Below, piece after piece: positions 16,747 through 26,137 of a DNA stretch of 64,000 bases. The position numbers were made by a program, and so were the translations under genes. The notes beneath the pieces were generated by a model. That model saw only the letters and a list, made by a program, of their open reading frames with translations, was not told the DNA's origin and did no database searches. Each line of letters begins with the position of its first letter. The first letter of the stretch is position 1. The stretch spans positions 48,292-112,291 of the forward strand of contig JAGYLB010000092.1 in assembly GCA_018401055.1 (NCBI GenBank). Reading direction: 5' to 3'. Source of the stretch: Roseicyclus sp. GTDB lineage: Bacteria > Pseudomonadota > Alphaproteobacteria > Rhodobacterales > Rhodobacteraceae.

Positions 16747-17466
16747 ATGTCTTACCTGCGGCCAGCTTTTGGCGCCCAGACCGCGTCGCTCCCCGGGAAA
16801 ACCCTCATGTCCGACAAGCTTCAGTCGCTTGGCATATCCGTTTACCATGAAATCCGGCAGGACATCTTGATGGCGCGATTGCCGCCGTCCCGGAAGCTCG
16901 GGCTGAAGATCCTGTCCGAGCGCTATAATTGTGGCGCATCCCCGATCCGCGAGGCGCTGAACCAGCTGACCGTCGAAGGCTGGGTGGTTCGCATCGACAA
17001 GCGCGGGTTCTTCGTGGCGGACGCATCGCCCGAGGATTTCGCGGATATCTTGCACAATCGTTGTTTCATGGAGGGCGAGGCCCTGCGCAGATCCATCGCA
17101 CTGGGCGGTGCCGCGTGGGAGGAAGAGGTGCTGCTGACCCATTTCCGGATGAGCAACCTCGACCGTAGGGAAGGCGATCCATCCAGCGCGGATGTCGCGG
17201 CATGGGAAACGGCGCACCGGAATTTTCACCGGGCCCTGATCTCGGCTTGTGGCTCGCGGTTGATGCTGGAAAACTGCGCGCGGCTTTATGATCTCAACAT
17301 CCGCTACCGTGTGCTGGCGCGACGTAAGTCACACACAAGCCGCCGGGTGTCCGAAGAGCATGACGAGATCAAGACGCTGGCCCTAGGGCGCGACGCCGAT
17401 GGCGCAGTCGAGGCACTGGTGCGCCACTACCTTGCGACCGGGGATTTCCTGTTCCCGAAAGACTGA
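16747..17466 (+). CDS. GntR family transcriptional regulator, FCD (FadR-type) subfamily
   Basis: An N-terminal winged helix (VYHEIRQDILMARLPPSRKL, ASPIREALNQLTVEGWV, RGFFVADAS) is followed by an all-helical FCD effector domain with WETAHRNFHRALISACG and SEEHDEIKTLA, whose Asp/His residues usually bind a metal and an organic acid ligand. I start at the ATG at 16747, which has GAGGG upstream and gives 239 residues; the ATG at 16807 (MSDKLQSLG) is an alternative of 219. It is divergent from the FAH/ABC operon and probably represses it until a pathway acid binds. Confidence 0.85.
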   Translation: MSYLRPAFGAQTASLPGKTLMSDKLQSLGISVYHEIRQDILMARLPPSRKLGLKILSERYNCGASPIREALNQLTVEGWVVRIDKRGFFVADASPEDFADILHNRCFMEGEALRRSIALGGAAWEEEVLLTHFRMSNLDRREGDPSSADVAAWETAHRNFHRALISACGSRLMLENCARLYDLNIRYRVLARRKSHTSRRVSEEHDEIKTLALGRDADGAVEALVRHYLATGDFLFPKD

Positions 17467-17492
17467 TCTGCGCCGCAGCTGTGGCACAGGGA

Positions 17493-18312
17493 TCAGCCGC
17501 GCGATGCTGCATCGCGCACGGTCATGCCCTTCATGATGGCGCCCAGCACCCGGACACGGGCCTGACGGGGCAAAAGCGCCAGTGACCAGCCCAGGAATTT
17601 CGCCAAGCCGCCCGGCCTGATCGTGCCGCGCTGTCCCAGCGCCGCAAGGGCTGCGCGCGCGACAGTTTCCGGGGTCGCGGATCGGCCCATCTGCATGCCC
17701 GCGCGCGCGGCGAACCCCGTCCCGACAGGGCCGGGCGCAACCGAAAGCACCTGCACGCCTTGCAGGCGCAATTCGGAGGCGATCCCTTCGGCGAAACTCT
17801 GCACGAACCCCTTGGTCGCCGCATAGGTCGCGGACCATGGCGCGCCGCTGAACCCCACGAGCGAGCTGAACACGATGATCCCGCCATGTCCCCGATCCGC
17901 CATCAAGCGCCCCGTGCCATGGACCAGTTCCACCACGGAACGGCAGTTGAGATCGACCATCCCCGCCTCTTGCGCGATGTCTTGCTGCAAGAACGGCCCG
18001 AGCGACCCATAGCGCCGCCGCCGCCACCAGCCCGATCTGCGCGGTTTCGATTTGCGCCAGCAGGTCGTCGACCGCGCCCGCTTTGGACAGGTCAAACGCC
18101 ACAACCATGACACGGACGCCGAAGCGTTCGCCCAAATCCAGTGCCAGGTCCTGCAAGGCAGCCTCTCTGCGCGCGACAAGGATCAGGTCGAACCCCTGTT
18201 CCGCCAACAAGGTGGCAAAAGCCCGCCCGATGCCGTCGCTGGCACCGGTGATCAGGGCGGTGGGGCCGAAGCGGCGTTTCAAGGCGCTGTCGGTGTCTGA
18301 TGTCATGGTCAT
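17493..18312 (-). CDS. short-chain dehydrogenase/reductase (frameshifted)
   Basis: NAD(P)-binding motif TGASDGIGRAF, catalytic serine in VFSSLVGF and the YAATK catalytic Tyr/Lys pair define a classical SDR of about 270 residues. The reading frame breaks near 18011 inside a run of CGG repeats; N-terminal MTMTSDTDSALKRR to AQIGLVAAAA and C-terminal YGSLGPFLQQDIAQE to TVRDAASRG lie in different frames. The start at 18310-18312 has AAAGGG upstream and follows the RND gene by 13 bases. It is the last gene of the efflux operon. Its substrate is unknown; the family includes DltE-like and ketoreductase-like enzymes. Confidence 0.8.
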
Positions 18313-18325
18313 CTGGTCGCCCTTT

Positions 18326-21300
18326 TCATGTCGTTTCGTGTCGTGCCCCGGCAAACCGGGGCGGGATTGCTCCAGTGTCGGTCGCGTCCTCGCGAACGGT
18401 CCCCGGCCTTGGCCGCGACAGGGTCAGGGCGAACATCTGCGGTGTAAAGGCAAAGGCCAGCGTCACCGACAGCGCCACGCCCCCCGCGACCGACATCGCG
18501 AATGGCGGCCAGAACCCGCCGCCCCCAAGGATCAGCGGCAGGAAGCCTCCCACCGTCGTGATGGTGGTCGAGGTGATGTGCCGGGCCGAGCCCGCCACCA
18601 CATCGACCATGGCCGCGCGGTCGCCGAGCGCGGCGCGCGGATCGTCTTGCAGACCCGACAGCACGATCAGCGCCGCGTTGATCGACACGCCGATGGACCC
18701 GATCACACCGATGATCGCGGTGATCCCGAACAGGATAGTTGAACACCGCCAGCGCCAGCATCGACAGCCCCGCCGACAGACCGGCCACGGCAAAGGCGAT
18801 CAGCGTCAGGCGGAAGGAATTGAAGGTCATCACCACGACCGCAATCGACAGCGTGACGATCAAACCCAAGGGCGCGATCAGGGCTTGAACGGTCGAGTTG
18901 CGCGCATCGCTGTCGCCGCCGGTTTCCAGCAAGATGCCCTCGGGCGGGCTGTAGCCTTCGGCCTCCAGCAGGGCCACCGCCTCGGCCAAGGCTACGGCAG
19001 GCAAGACGCCGGGCATCAAGAAGGCCTGCACGGTGTTCACCCGTTCGCCGTTGCGCCGGGTGATCGTGCTTTCGGACGGCTCCAGCCGCAAAGCGCCCAG
19101 CGTTGACAGCGGCACGGCCGGATAGAAGCCCGCAGCAGCCAGCTGCGCGGCCCCCGGCGGCAGAATGGGCATATCGCCGATGGCCACCGGATCACCGCGC
19201 AACCCCGCGCCAAGACGGACACGCACCGGCAATTCCTCGGTCCCTTCGAGCAGCGAACCACCGGTCACACCTTCCAGCCCCGCCTCCATCTGGCGGGCAA
19301 TCTGGCCCAGATCGAGACCCAACAGACGCGCGCGGGCCTCGTCGACCTGAAGCGTCAGCTTTGGCGCGCCCCCCGCGATGCCGGTGCGCACCATCGCCAC
19401 CGATGACACGCGCGCCAGCCGCGCGCGCAGATCATCGCCCGTGGCGCGCAGCACGTCGATATCCTGCCCGACAAGGCGCAATTCCACCGGCGCATTCACG
19501 GGCGGCCCTTGGGTCAGGCCACGGATGACCAATCGCGCCTGCGGAAAGGCAGGCGGCAGATCGGCCTGCAACGCGGCCAGCAAGGCGTCGGTCGCGGCGG
19601 GCGATGCCGTGCGGATCAGCGCCTCGGCAAAGGCGGGGGCCTGATCGCGGCCGCCGACCATGTTGTAGTAGAAAGCAGGCGCGGATCGGCCCGACCACCC
19701 AGGCCACATCGAGGATGTCATCCTCGGCCGCCAGCCGCGCATCGACGGCGCGCACCACGCGCAAGGTTTCGGACAAGGCGGTGCCGGGCGGCAGGTCCAG
19801 CTCGATATGGAACTGGTCGCGGTCGACGCCGGGAAAGAACTGCGGGGTCAGGCCCGGCAGCGCCAGAAAACCGACCAGCGGCATCACCAGTGCCAAGGCG
19901 ACGGTGCGGAGGGGATTGGCCATCGACAGGGTCAGCATGGCCCGGAACCCGCGCATCACCGGCTCCTCGCGCGCAGGCACCCCGTCGCCGCGGCGCAGCC
20001 AGCGGCCGGCCAGATGGCCGAGGTGATCGTGGTGGCGACGATCAGCGACCATGCCAGCATGACGATGACGGATATGGCGATGGAGCCCACGAAATCCCCC
20101 GCTGGCCCCGGCAACAGCAACAGCGGCATGAACGACAGGATCGTCGTGACGGTCGAGGCCGCCAGCGGCATCGTCAGCCTGCGCACCGATCCTGCGACAG
20201 CCTCCAGCCGCGACAGCCCCGCGCGCAGGCGTTTGCCGACCTCGTCTGTCATCACGATGGCGGCATCCACCAGCAGGCCCAGCGCCACGATCAATCCGGT
20301 CACGCTCATCTGGTGGATCGGCACGGCCAGCGCGTTCAGCGTCGCAACCGAGGCCAACGTGACCACCGGCAGAACCATCGCCACGATCAAGGCGGACCGC
20401 ACACCCAAGGTCACGAACAAAACCGCCACGACCAGCGCCACGCCGATGGCCATGTTCAGGCCCACCTCTGCCAGCCGGTCGGTGGTGTAGCGGCTCTGGT
20501 CAAAGACCGTCTCGACCGACAGGCCCCAAGGCAGCGCCCCGGATTGCGCGGCGACGGCGGCGCGGATATCGGCCATCCAGCGATCCACCTGCAACCCCTC
20601 GCTCAGCTTGGCGGAGATCAGGATCGCAGGGCGACCCTGATGCAGCGCGGCCTCGGCCAGCGGCAGGCGCGGGCCGCGCGTGATGCTGGCCACATCGCCC
20701 AGCAGGGTGACGCGGCCTTGGGCATCTTCGCGCAGCACGACCGCGCGCAGACGGTCCAGCGACGTGATCTCGCCAGTGATGCCCAGCACCAGATCGGTTT
20801 CCTCGCCGCGCAACCGGCCCGCCTGCACCTTGGCATCTGCAGCAGCAATGGCGGTCGAGACCTCGTCGGCGGTCAGGCCAAGCGCCGCGGCCGCATCGGG
20901 GTCGAGCGTTACCAGAACCTCTTCGTCGGGAAGGCCGTGCAGATCGACAAGGCTTGTGCCCGGCACCCGGCGCAGCTGGTCGGCCAATGCCTCGGCCTCG
21001 CGGGCGGCGCGGGTCGGGCTAAAGCCGTCGGGCATGGTCAGCGCAAAGATCGCGGCATAGCCCCCCGCACCGTCACTGTCGAAACTCGGGTCGAGAACAC
21101 CGGGCGGAAAGTCACGCTGCGCATCGGCCACGGCATCGCGCACCTGCGCCCAGATCTGTTCGATTGTGGCAGAGTCGATCGTTTCGACTAGTTCGACTGA
21201 AATGACCGAGATGCCGGTGGCGGAGGTGGATTCGACCGTGTCGATCTCGGGGATGGTGCGCAGCTCGGTCTCGATCTTGGCGGTCACCAGCGCCTCGACC

Positions 21301-21476
21301 CGCGCGGGATCGGCGCCGGGAAACACCGTGGTGATCGTGGCGAAGATGTTGGTGATGGTCGGATCTTCTTGCCGGCCGATCGACACCAAGGCCGAAGCAC
21401 CGGCCGACAGGATGACCAGCAGCGCCAGCATGACAAGGCGCGGCTGGCGAAAGAACAAGGTGTCGAGGCCGCTCAT
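18326..21476 (-). CDS. RND efflux transporter, AcrB/MdtB-like inner-membrane pump (three frameshifts)
   Basis: Corrected length 1049 residues, normal for HAE1-type RND pumps. The N-terminal helix MSGLDTLFFRQPRLV is followed by porter-domain motifs (QEDPTITNIFATITTVFPGA), the central membrane block with GLLVDAAIVMTDEVGKR carrying the Asp residues of the proton relay region, and the C-terminal block with GSIGVSINAALIVLSG and TTVGGFLPL. Frame breaks fall near 20008 (missing base), 19690 and 18740 (extra bases); net correction gives 1050 codons exactly. It overlaps the membrane-fusion gene (ATGA). Proton-driven export of hydrophobic compounds is expected. No outer-membrane TolC gene is adjacent. 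Confidence 0.87.
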
Positions 21477-22618
21477 CTTGCCGCCCCTGCCGACAGCGCG
21501 GCCAGAACCAGCTGGCCCGTGGCCACGCGGTCGGGCGCTTCGGCCACGATGCGCGCGCCGGGGGGCAACTGACCACGCAGGTAGACACGCGCGCCCTCTG
21601 TGTGGATCACCTCGACCGCGGCGGGCAGGGTGCGATCGCCCTCTGCCGTCTGTTCCAGCGCCATGACGGACCAGCTGCCGCGCACCCCTTCACGCAAGGC
21701 CGAGAGCGGAGCCCAGAAGCCTGCTTCTTCCAACCGTTGTTCGAGGATCAAGGCGACCGTGCTGCCCAGCACGGGGTCCGCGTCCGACGGTAAGCTCAGC
21801 ACGACGGCCCTGCTGCGGGTGGCGGGGTCAAGATCGGGGCGGATCTGGCGGATCGTGGCGGCCTGAACGGTGCCATCCAGATCGACCATCACCGCATCGC
21901 CGACGGACAAGCCCGCCGCCAGATCGGGCGGCAACCCGATCCGCGCCCGCGCGGGGGCGGCATCGAACAGAACCAATACCGTCTCGCCCGGCGCCAAAGT
22001 CTGGCCCGGATCGGCCAGCCGCGCGCCCACGCGGGCGGCAAAGGGCGCGGTCAGCACCGATTGGTCGAGCCGCACATCCACGCCCGCGATACGCGCCCGG
22101 ATCGCGGCCATGCCCGCCTCGGCCCGCGCGAGCGTCAGCCGCGCGTCATCTTGCGCCGCGACCGACCGGACGCCGCGTTCGGCCAGGGCATCGCTGCGCG
22201 CAAGCGTCAGGCGGGCCAGTTCCGCATCGGCGGCCAGCGCAGCCAGTTCTGCCTCCAGCGCCGCGCGTTCGGGGATGAGGACGCTGGTATCGAGCAACGC
22301 CAGAACCTGCCCTGCCGCGACCAGATCGCCCTCTTCGACCAGCACTTGCGTGACGCGGCCGCCCGGCTCGAACCCCAGATCGGTCCGCGCCGCGGCCTCG
22401 ATCTGACCAGTGAAACGGCGGGTGACGGTGTAGCCCGCCGACATCTCGACCACCATCGCGGCAACAGGCACGGGCACGGGCGCGACATGCGTATCGGGCG
22501 CAGCTCTTCCGGCGATCAGACCCGCGCCACCGGCCACGGCCCCGACCGACAGCGCCACGACGGCAAGCGTTACGGCCATCTGCCCAAGCTTGCGCAACCC
22601 CGAAATGCGCCGCGCCAT
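21473..22618 (-). CDS. RND membrane fusion protein (HlyD/AcrA family)
   Basis: 381 residues. One N-terminal membrane anchor (GQMAVTLAVVALSVGAVAGG), a lipoyl-like half motif RRFTGQIEAAARTDLGFEPG, GRVTQVLVEEGDLVAAGQVL, a coiled-coil hairpin rich in Ala/Glu/Leu, the second lipoyl half VLTAPFAARVGARLADPGQ, and a beta-barrel with DAVMVDLDGTVQAATIRQI. It bridges the pump to an outer-membrane channel. The ATG at 22616-22618 shares its A with the stop of the preceding gene (TGATG), and its stop overlaps the RND start. Its operon is controlled, by inference, by the divergent TetR. Confidence 0.9.
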   Translation of the reverse strand: MARRISGLRKLGQMAVTLAVVALSVGAVAGGAGLIAGRAAPDTHVAPVPVPVAAMVVEMSAGYTVTRRFTGQIEAAARTDLGFEPGGRVTQVLVEEGDLVAAGQVLALLDTSVLIPERAALEAELAALAADAELARLTLARSDALAERGVRSVAAQDDARLTLARAEAGMAAIRARIAGVDVRLDQSVLTAPFAARVGARLADPGQTLAPGETVLVLFDAAPARARIGLPPDLAAGLSVGDAVMVDLDGTVQAATIRQIRPDLDPATRSRAVVLSLPSDADPVLGSTVALILEQRLEEAGFWAPLSALREGVRGSWSVMALEQTAEGDRTLPAAVEVIHTEGARVYLRGQLPPGARIVAEAPDRVATGQLVLAALSAGAAR

Positions 22619-22962
22619 CAGACCGCCCGCCCCTTGGCTTGCAGGATTTCCGGCACATCGCCCCAGTCCGGGCCCTGATCGGCCGCATAGCCCGCCACCC
22701 AGCCAGTAGCGATACGCGGAAACAACTGCATGGCCCGCAGGTGCGCCCCGGACCGGAGGTAGGCCAGCATCGCATCGCGGTCGCGCCAGACCGATACCGT
22801 GTGATGCACCCCCGCGATCATGCGCGCTTGCGCCGACAGGTTCCCGTCCGCCGCGCGGGCCTGTGCCATCGAGCTGATGGCGTGCCACCAGAAGATCGGT
22901 GCAAGCCCCGGATGACGCAGGCGCAGCCCGGTGATCGATACATAGAAACTGCCCGCTGGCAT
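22618..22962 (-). CDS. small dimeric-barrel (antibiotic biosynthesis monooxygenase-like) protein
   Basis: 114 residues with MPAGSFYVSITGLRLR, FWWHAISSMAQARAA, HHTVSVWRDRDAMLAYLRSG and HLRAMQLFPRIATG. The pattern of a short beta strand, a helix, then VSVWRDRDAMLAYLRSG resembles dimeric alpha+beta barrel proteins of the ABM/CrtA type; I cannot name a reaction. Of two close ATGs, that at 22960-22962 has GAGGA at good spacing; the one at 22966-22968 would add two residues. It is the first gene of the RND efflux operon, so it may modify or sense an exported compound. Confidence 0.6.
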   Translation of the reverse strand: MPAGSFYVSITGLRLRHPGLAPIFWWHAISSMAQARAADGNLSAQARMIAGVHHTVSVWRDRDAMLAYLRSGAHLRAMQLFPRIATGWVAGYAADQGPDWGDVPEILQAKGRAV

Positions 22963-23080
22963 GGACATGTCCTCGTGGTCTCGACACGGCATGGCAGGGT
23001 CCGTCGCCCGAGTGGGGCGTTGGCGGAAATCTTGCCGTCCGCAGTCTTGTGGGATTTCATCAGGCTTCTGGACCCGATAA

Positions 23081-23095
23081 GTAAGTGATGCTAAC
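23081..23095. promoter_or_regulatory. TetR operator copy 1
   Basis: GTAAGTGATGCTAAC is an imperfect 15-bp palindrome sharing GTAAGTG-NN-GCT-N-AC with the second copy at 23113-23127. It sits in the divergent promoter of the efflux operon and the TetR gene, with its centre 32 bases from that of copy 2. Confidence 0.75.
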
Positions 23096-23112
23096 TTCGA
23101 GTCAAGCAAAAA

Positions 23113-23127
23113 GTAAGTGCCGCTTAC
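23113..23127. promoter_or_regulatory. TetR operator copy 2
   Basis: GTAAGTGCCGCTTAC has perfect 5-bp arms around a 5-base centre and repeats copy 1. It lies 14 bases before the TetR start, just upstream of the GGAG ribosome binding site, so bound TetR would block its own transcription. The 32-base centre spacing (three helical turns) puts both dimers on one face of the DNA. Confidence 0.8.
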
Positions 23128-23140
23128 ACTGGAGCACGAC

Positions 23141-23754
23141 ATGCCCAAGTCACCGCCAGCACAACCTCGGCCCGGTTATCATCACGGCGATCTGCGCGCG
23201 CAATTGATCGCCGCCGTGCGCGATCTGGTCGAAACGCATGGTCCCGACGGGTTTTCCGTGGCCGAAGCTGCACGGCGCGCGGGCGTCAGTTCGGCCGCGC
23301 CTTACAAGCATTTCAAGGACCGCCCGGAACTGCTGCGTGCTGTCGTCAGCGAGGCGATGGACCGCCTGCACGCGGCGATGGAACAGGGCGCAGCGGCGCA
23401 TCCGCCCGGTTCGATCGAGGCGGTCGCGGCGATCGGCATGGCCTATGTCGATTTCGCGCGTGCCCAACCAGGTGTCTTCCGCCTCGTGTTCGGATTGACC
23501 GAAGGCCATGAGGAAGACGCCGAGTTGATCGAAAAGGGCGAAAGCTGCCTTGGCGTCGTGGTGCAGGCTGTCGCTGTCCGGATGGGGCTTGCCCCGATCA
23601 TGCGGCGGTCGCGCGCAAGGCTTACATGTTGTGGGCCTTTGTCCATGGCCATTCCTTCCTGACCATCGACATGAAGAACAAGGACATGGGCACCGATATC
23701 GACGACTGGACCTATCTGGTGGAGATCAGCCGCGCTGTTCTAGGGCCCGGCTGA
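23141..23754 (+). CDS. TetR family repressor of the RND efflux operon (frameshifted)
   Basis: The N-terminal helix-turn-helix is clear: YHHGDLRAQLIAAVRDLVE, FSVAEAARRAGVSSAAPYKH, FKDRPELLRAVV. The C-terminal domain is of the TetR WHG type, ending KAYMLWAFVHGHSFLTIDMK. One base is missing near 23598, so the last ~52 residues are in another frame; corrected length is 204 residues. The ATG at 23141 has GGAG six bases upstream. Divergent from the efflux operon with two matching operators between them, it very probably represses that operon and itself until an exported compound binds. Confidence 0.87.
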
Positions 23755-23773
23755 CAGGCGCGGCGTGGCCGAG

Positions 23774-24676
23774 CTATTGTGCTTGCTTCGGAACCGGCGC
23801 GGAGGGTCGCCCCACCGCATCCAGACGGCGTTGCAATACGGTCAGGAAGGCCTGCGCAGGGCGGATCATCGGCACGCGCGCAGCGCGCAAGATGCACAGC
23901 TGGACCTGACCGAGGGCCAAGGGCAAACGACCGATGCCTTCGGGCAAGGTTGCAGGGTCAAGGACGGTTTCGGGAAAGATCGCGATTCGAGGTGCAGAGT
24001 GCAGCATCTGCGCGACTTGCGCGGCGGGCAGTGCCGACACCGCACCGACCGACAGGCGGTTGCGGCGCAACAGGTGACTGACCGAGACGCGCGACCCGGT
24101 CCCCTCTGGCGGTAGCACCAGCCGCCCGGCCACCAGATCCCACAAGCCCGCCGGAACCGTGACGGCGCCCACCCCCTGCCACGCGACCAGCGCAACGGGC
24201 TGAGCATGCAGAACCTCGGTCGCCTCGTCCGTTTCGGGGTTCGTCAAAAGCGCCAGATCGGCTTCGCGCCGCTGCAGCACGGCGGGGCTGTCGGCCGTGG
24301 CGATCTCGACCGAAACACCGGGAAAGGCATCCTCGAACTCGCGCACGGCGGCCAGAACGACGCCCGCGCCGATGTCCGACCCCAGGCTGAGGCGCAAGAC
24401 ACCGCTCAGACCCTCACGCAGGCTGGCCAGCTGGGTGCGGAAATCGTCGAACTCGGTCAGGTGCCGGTCGATGAGGTCCAGAAACAACTCCCCTGCCGTA
24501 GTCAGCCGAACGCCACCTGGGATGCGGTCGAACAGCGGCAAGGTCATCTCGTCCTCGAACGCCTGCACCGACCGGTTCAGGGCCGAGGGCGAAACCGCCA
24601 ATAATTCCGCCGCTTTGCGGATCGACCCCGTGCGCTGGATGAGGCGGATCGCCCGATAGATCCTGAGATGTCGCAT
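23774..24676 (-). CDS. LysR family transcriptional regulator
   Basis: 300 residues. The N-terminal winged helix reads RAIRLIQRTGSIRKAAELLA, VSPSALNRSVQAFEDEMTLP, LFDRIPGGVRLTTAG; the remainder is the periplasmic-binding-like effector domain. It is divergent from urtA, with a 21-bp inverted repeat in the gap that contains the LysR T-N11-A pattern, so it probably regulates the urea importer and itself. The effector is unknown. The ATG at 24674-24676 is the only sensible start. Confidence 0.88.
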   Translation of the reverse strand: MRHLRIYRAIRLIQRTGSIRKAAELLAVSPSALNRSVQAFEDEMTLPLFDRIPGGVRLTTAGELFLDLIDRHLTEFDDFRTQLASLREGLSGVLRLSLGSDIGAGVVLAAVREFEDAFPGVSVEIATADSPAVLQRREADLALLTNPETDEATEVLHAQPVALVAWQGVGAVTVPAGLWDLVAGRLVLPPEGTGSRVSVSHLLRRNRLSVGAVSALPAAQVAQMLHSAPRIAIFPETVLDPATLPEGIGRLPLALGQVQLCILRAARVPMIRPAQAFLTVLQRRLDAVGRPSAPVPKQAQ

Positions 24677-24689
24677 GGCATTCCCAAGG

Positions 24690-24710
24690 GTGATGCAGAA
24701 ATTGCATCAC
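24690..24710. promoter_or_regulatory. LysR-type operator between the regulator and urtA
   Basis: GTGATGCA (24690-24697) and TGCATCAC (24703-24710) form perfect 8-bp arms around GAAAT. The core contains T-N11-A (T24694, A24706), the LysR box signature. It lies 14 bases from the LysR start and 94 bases upstream of urtA, as expected for an autoregulatory recognition site. 24711-24803 shows nothing else I can name. Confidence 0.82.
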
Positions 24711-24803
24711 GGTGCCGCCAAAATAACGGCAGACAAGACGGGGTCAATCCGTGTTGCCTATGCTGCGGTAGCGAAATGGCTGCCGTTTCCGGGGGACTCA
24801 CCT

Positions 24804-26069
24804 ATGAAAAAAATTCTTCTGGCCAGCGCGTTGTCGGTGGTCACGGCGCATGCTGCATCTGCAGAAATCCGCGTCGGCATCCTGCACTCGCTGACCGGCA
24901 CCATGGCCATCTCCGAAACCACGCTGCGCGATGTCATGCTGATGCTGATCGAACAGCAAAACGCGGCCGGTGGCCTTTTGGGCCAGCAGATCGTGCCTGT
25001 AGTTGTCGATCCGGCCTCTGACTGGCCGCTGTTCGCAGAACGTGCGCGCGAGCTTTTGACCGTGAACGAGGTCGATGTGATCTTTGGCGCCTGGACCTCG
25101 GTCAGCCGCAAATCCGTTCTGCCCGTGCTCGAGGAGTTGAACGGCCTGATGTTCTACCCCGTGCAATACGAGGGCGAGGAATCCAGCCGCAACGTGTTCT
25201 ACACCGGTGCGGCGCCAAACCAGCAGGCGATCCCTGCTGTGGATTACTACCTGAACGAACTGGGCGTCGAGGTCTTCGCGCTATTGGGCACCGATTACGT
25301 CTATCCGCGTACGACCAACCGGATTCTCGAGCAATATCTGCTGGATGCAGGCATTCCGCAGGAAAACATCTTCGTCAACTACACCCCCTTCGGCCAATCC
25401 GACTGGTCGTCAATCGTGGCCGATGTGGTGGCACTTGGCGCGGGCGGCAAACAAGTCGGCGTGATTTCCACGATCAACGGTGACGCGAACGTGGGCTTTT
25501 ACACCGAACTGGCCGCCCAAGGCGTCAGTGCCGATGACATCCCCGTCGTCGCCTTTTCGGTGGGTGAAGAGGAACTGGCGGGCTTCGACACCACCCCGCT
25601 GGCGGGCCACCTGGCCGCATGGAACTATTTCATGTCCGCTGATACGCCCGAAAACGAATCCTTCATCACCGCATGGCATGATTTCATCGGCGACACCGAC
25701 CGCCCCACCAATGACCCGATGGAGGCCCATTACATCGGCTTCAACATGTGGGTTCAGGCGGTCGAGGCGGCTGGCACCACCGATGTGGATGCGGTCCGCG
25801 CGGCGATGTACGGCATCGAAGTGCCGAACCTGACCGGCGGCACGGCGGTGATGCTGCCCAACCACCACCTGACCAAGCCCGTGCTGATCGGCGAGATCCG
25901 CGCCGATGGCCAGTTCGACATCATCAGCCAGACCGAGCCCGTGCCCGGCGACGCATGGACCGATTTCTTGCCCGAATCGGCGGTTCTGGAAAGCGATTGG
26001 CCGGGTCTTGGCTGCGGAATGTACAACACCGTCACGCAGACCTGCGTTCAGATCGAATCGAACTACTAG
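24804..26069 (+). CDS. urtA: urea ABC transporter substrate-binding protein UrtA
   Basis: 421 residues with a Sec signal peptide (MKKILLASALSVVTAHAASA). The mature protein is a type I binding protein with RVGILHSLTGTMAISETTL and NGLMFYPVQYEGEESSRNVFY, segments typical of UrtA and its amide-binding relatives (FmdD/AmiC). The start at 24804 has GGGGG upstream. It is the first gene of urtABCDE. Urea is the likely ligand because the gene order is canonical; short-chain amides are an alternative. No urease genes are in the window. Confidence 0.92.
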   Translation: MKKILLASALSVVTAHAASAEIRVGILHSLTGTMAISETTLRDVMLMLIEQQNAAGGLLGQQIVPVVVDPASDWPLFAERARELLTVNEVDVIFGAWTSVSRKSVLPVLEELNGLMFYPVQYEGEESSRNVFYTGAAPNQQAIPAVDYYLNELGVEVFALLGTDYVYPRTTNRILEQYLLDAGIPQENIFVNYTPFGQSDWSSIVADVVALGAGGKQVGVISTINGDANVGFYTELAAQGVSADDIPVVAFSVGEEELAGFDTTPLAGHLAAWNYFMSADTPENESFITAWHDFIGDTDRPTNDPMEAHYIGFNMWVQAVEAAGTTDVDAVRAAMYGIEVPNLTGGTAVMLPNHHLTKPVLIGEIRADGQFDIISQTEPVPGDAWTDFLPESAVLESDWPGLGCGMYNTVTQTCVQIESNY

Positions 26070-26084
26070 GCCTTGCTTGTAACC

Positions 26085-26109
26085 GGGCGGTCCCAAACCG
26101 GGGCCGCCC
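26085..26109 (+). terminator. hairpin between urtA and urtB
   Basis: GGGCGG at 26085-26090 and CCGCCC at 26104-26109 pair, and the inner CCC/GGG can extend the stem past a T/G mismatch. It is followed by ATTCCTTTCC, without a real U-run. It lies 15 bases after the urtA stop and probably stabilises or partially terminates urtA mRNA. Confidence 0.6.
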
Positions 26110-26137
26110 ATTCCTTTCCTGCCGGGCAGTCCACAGC

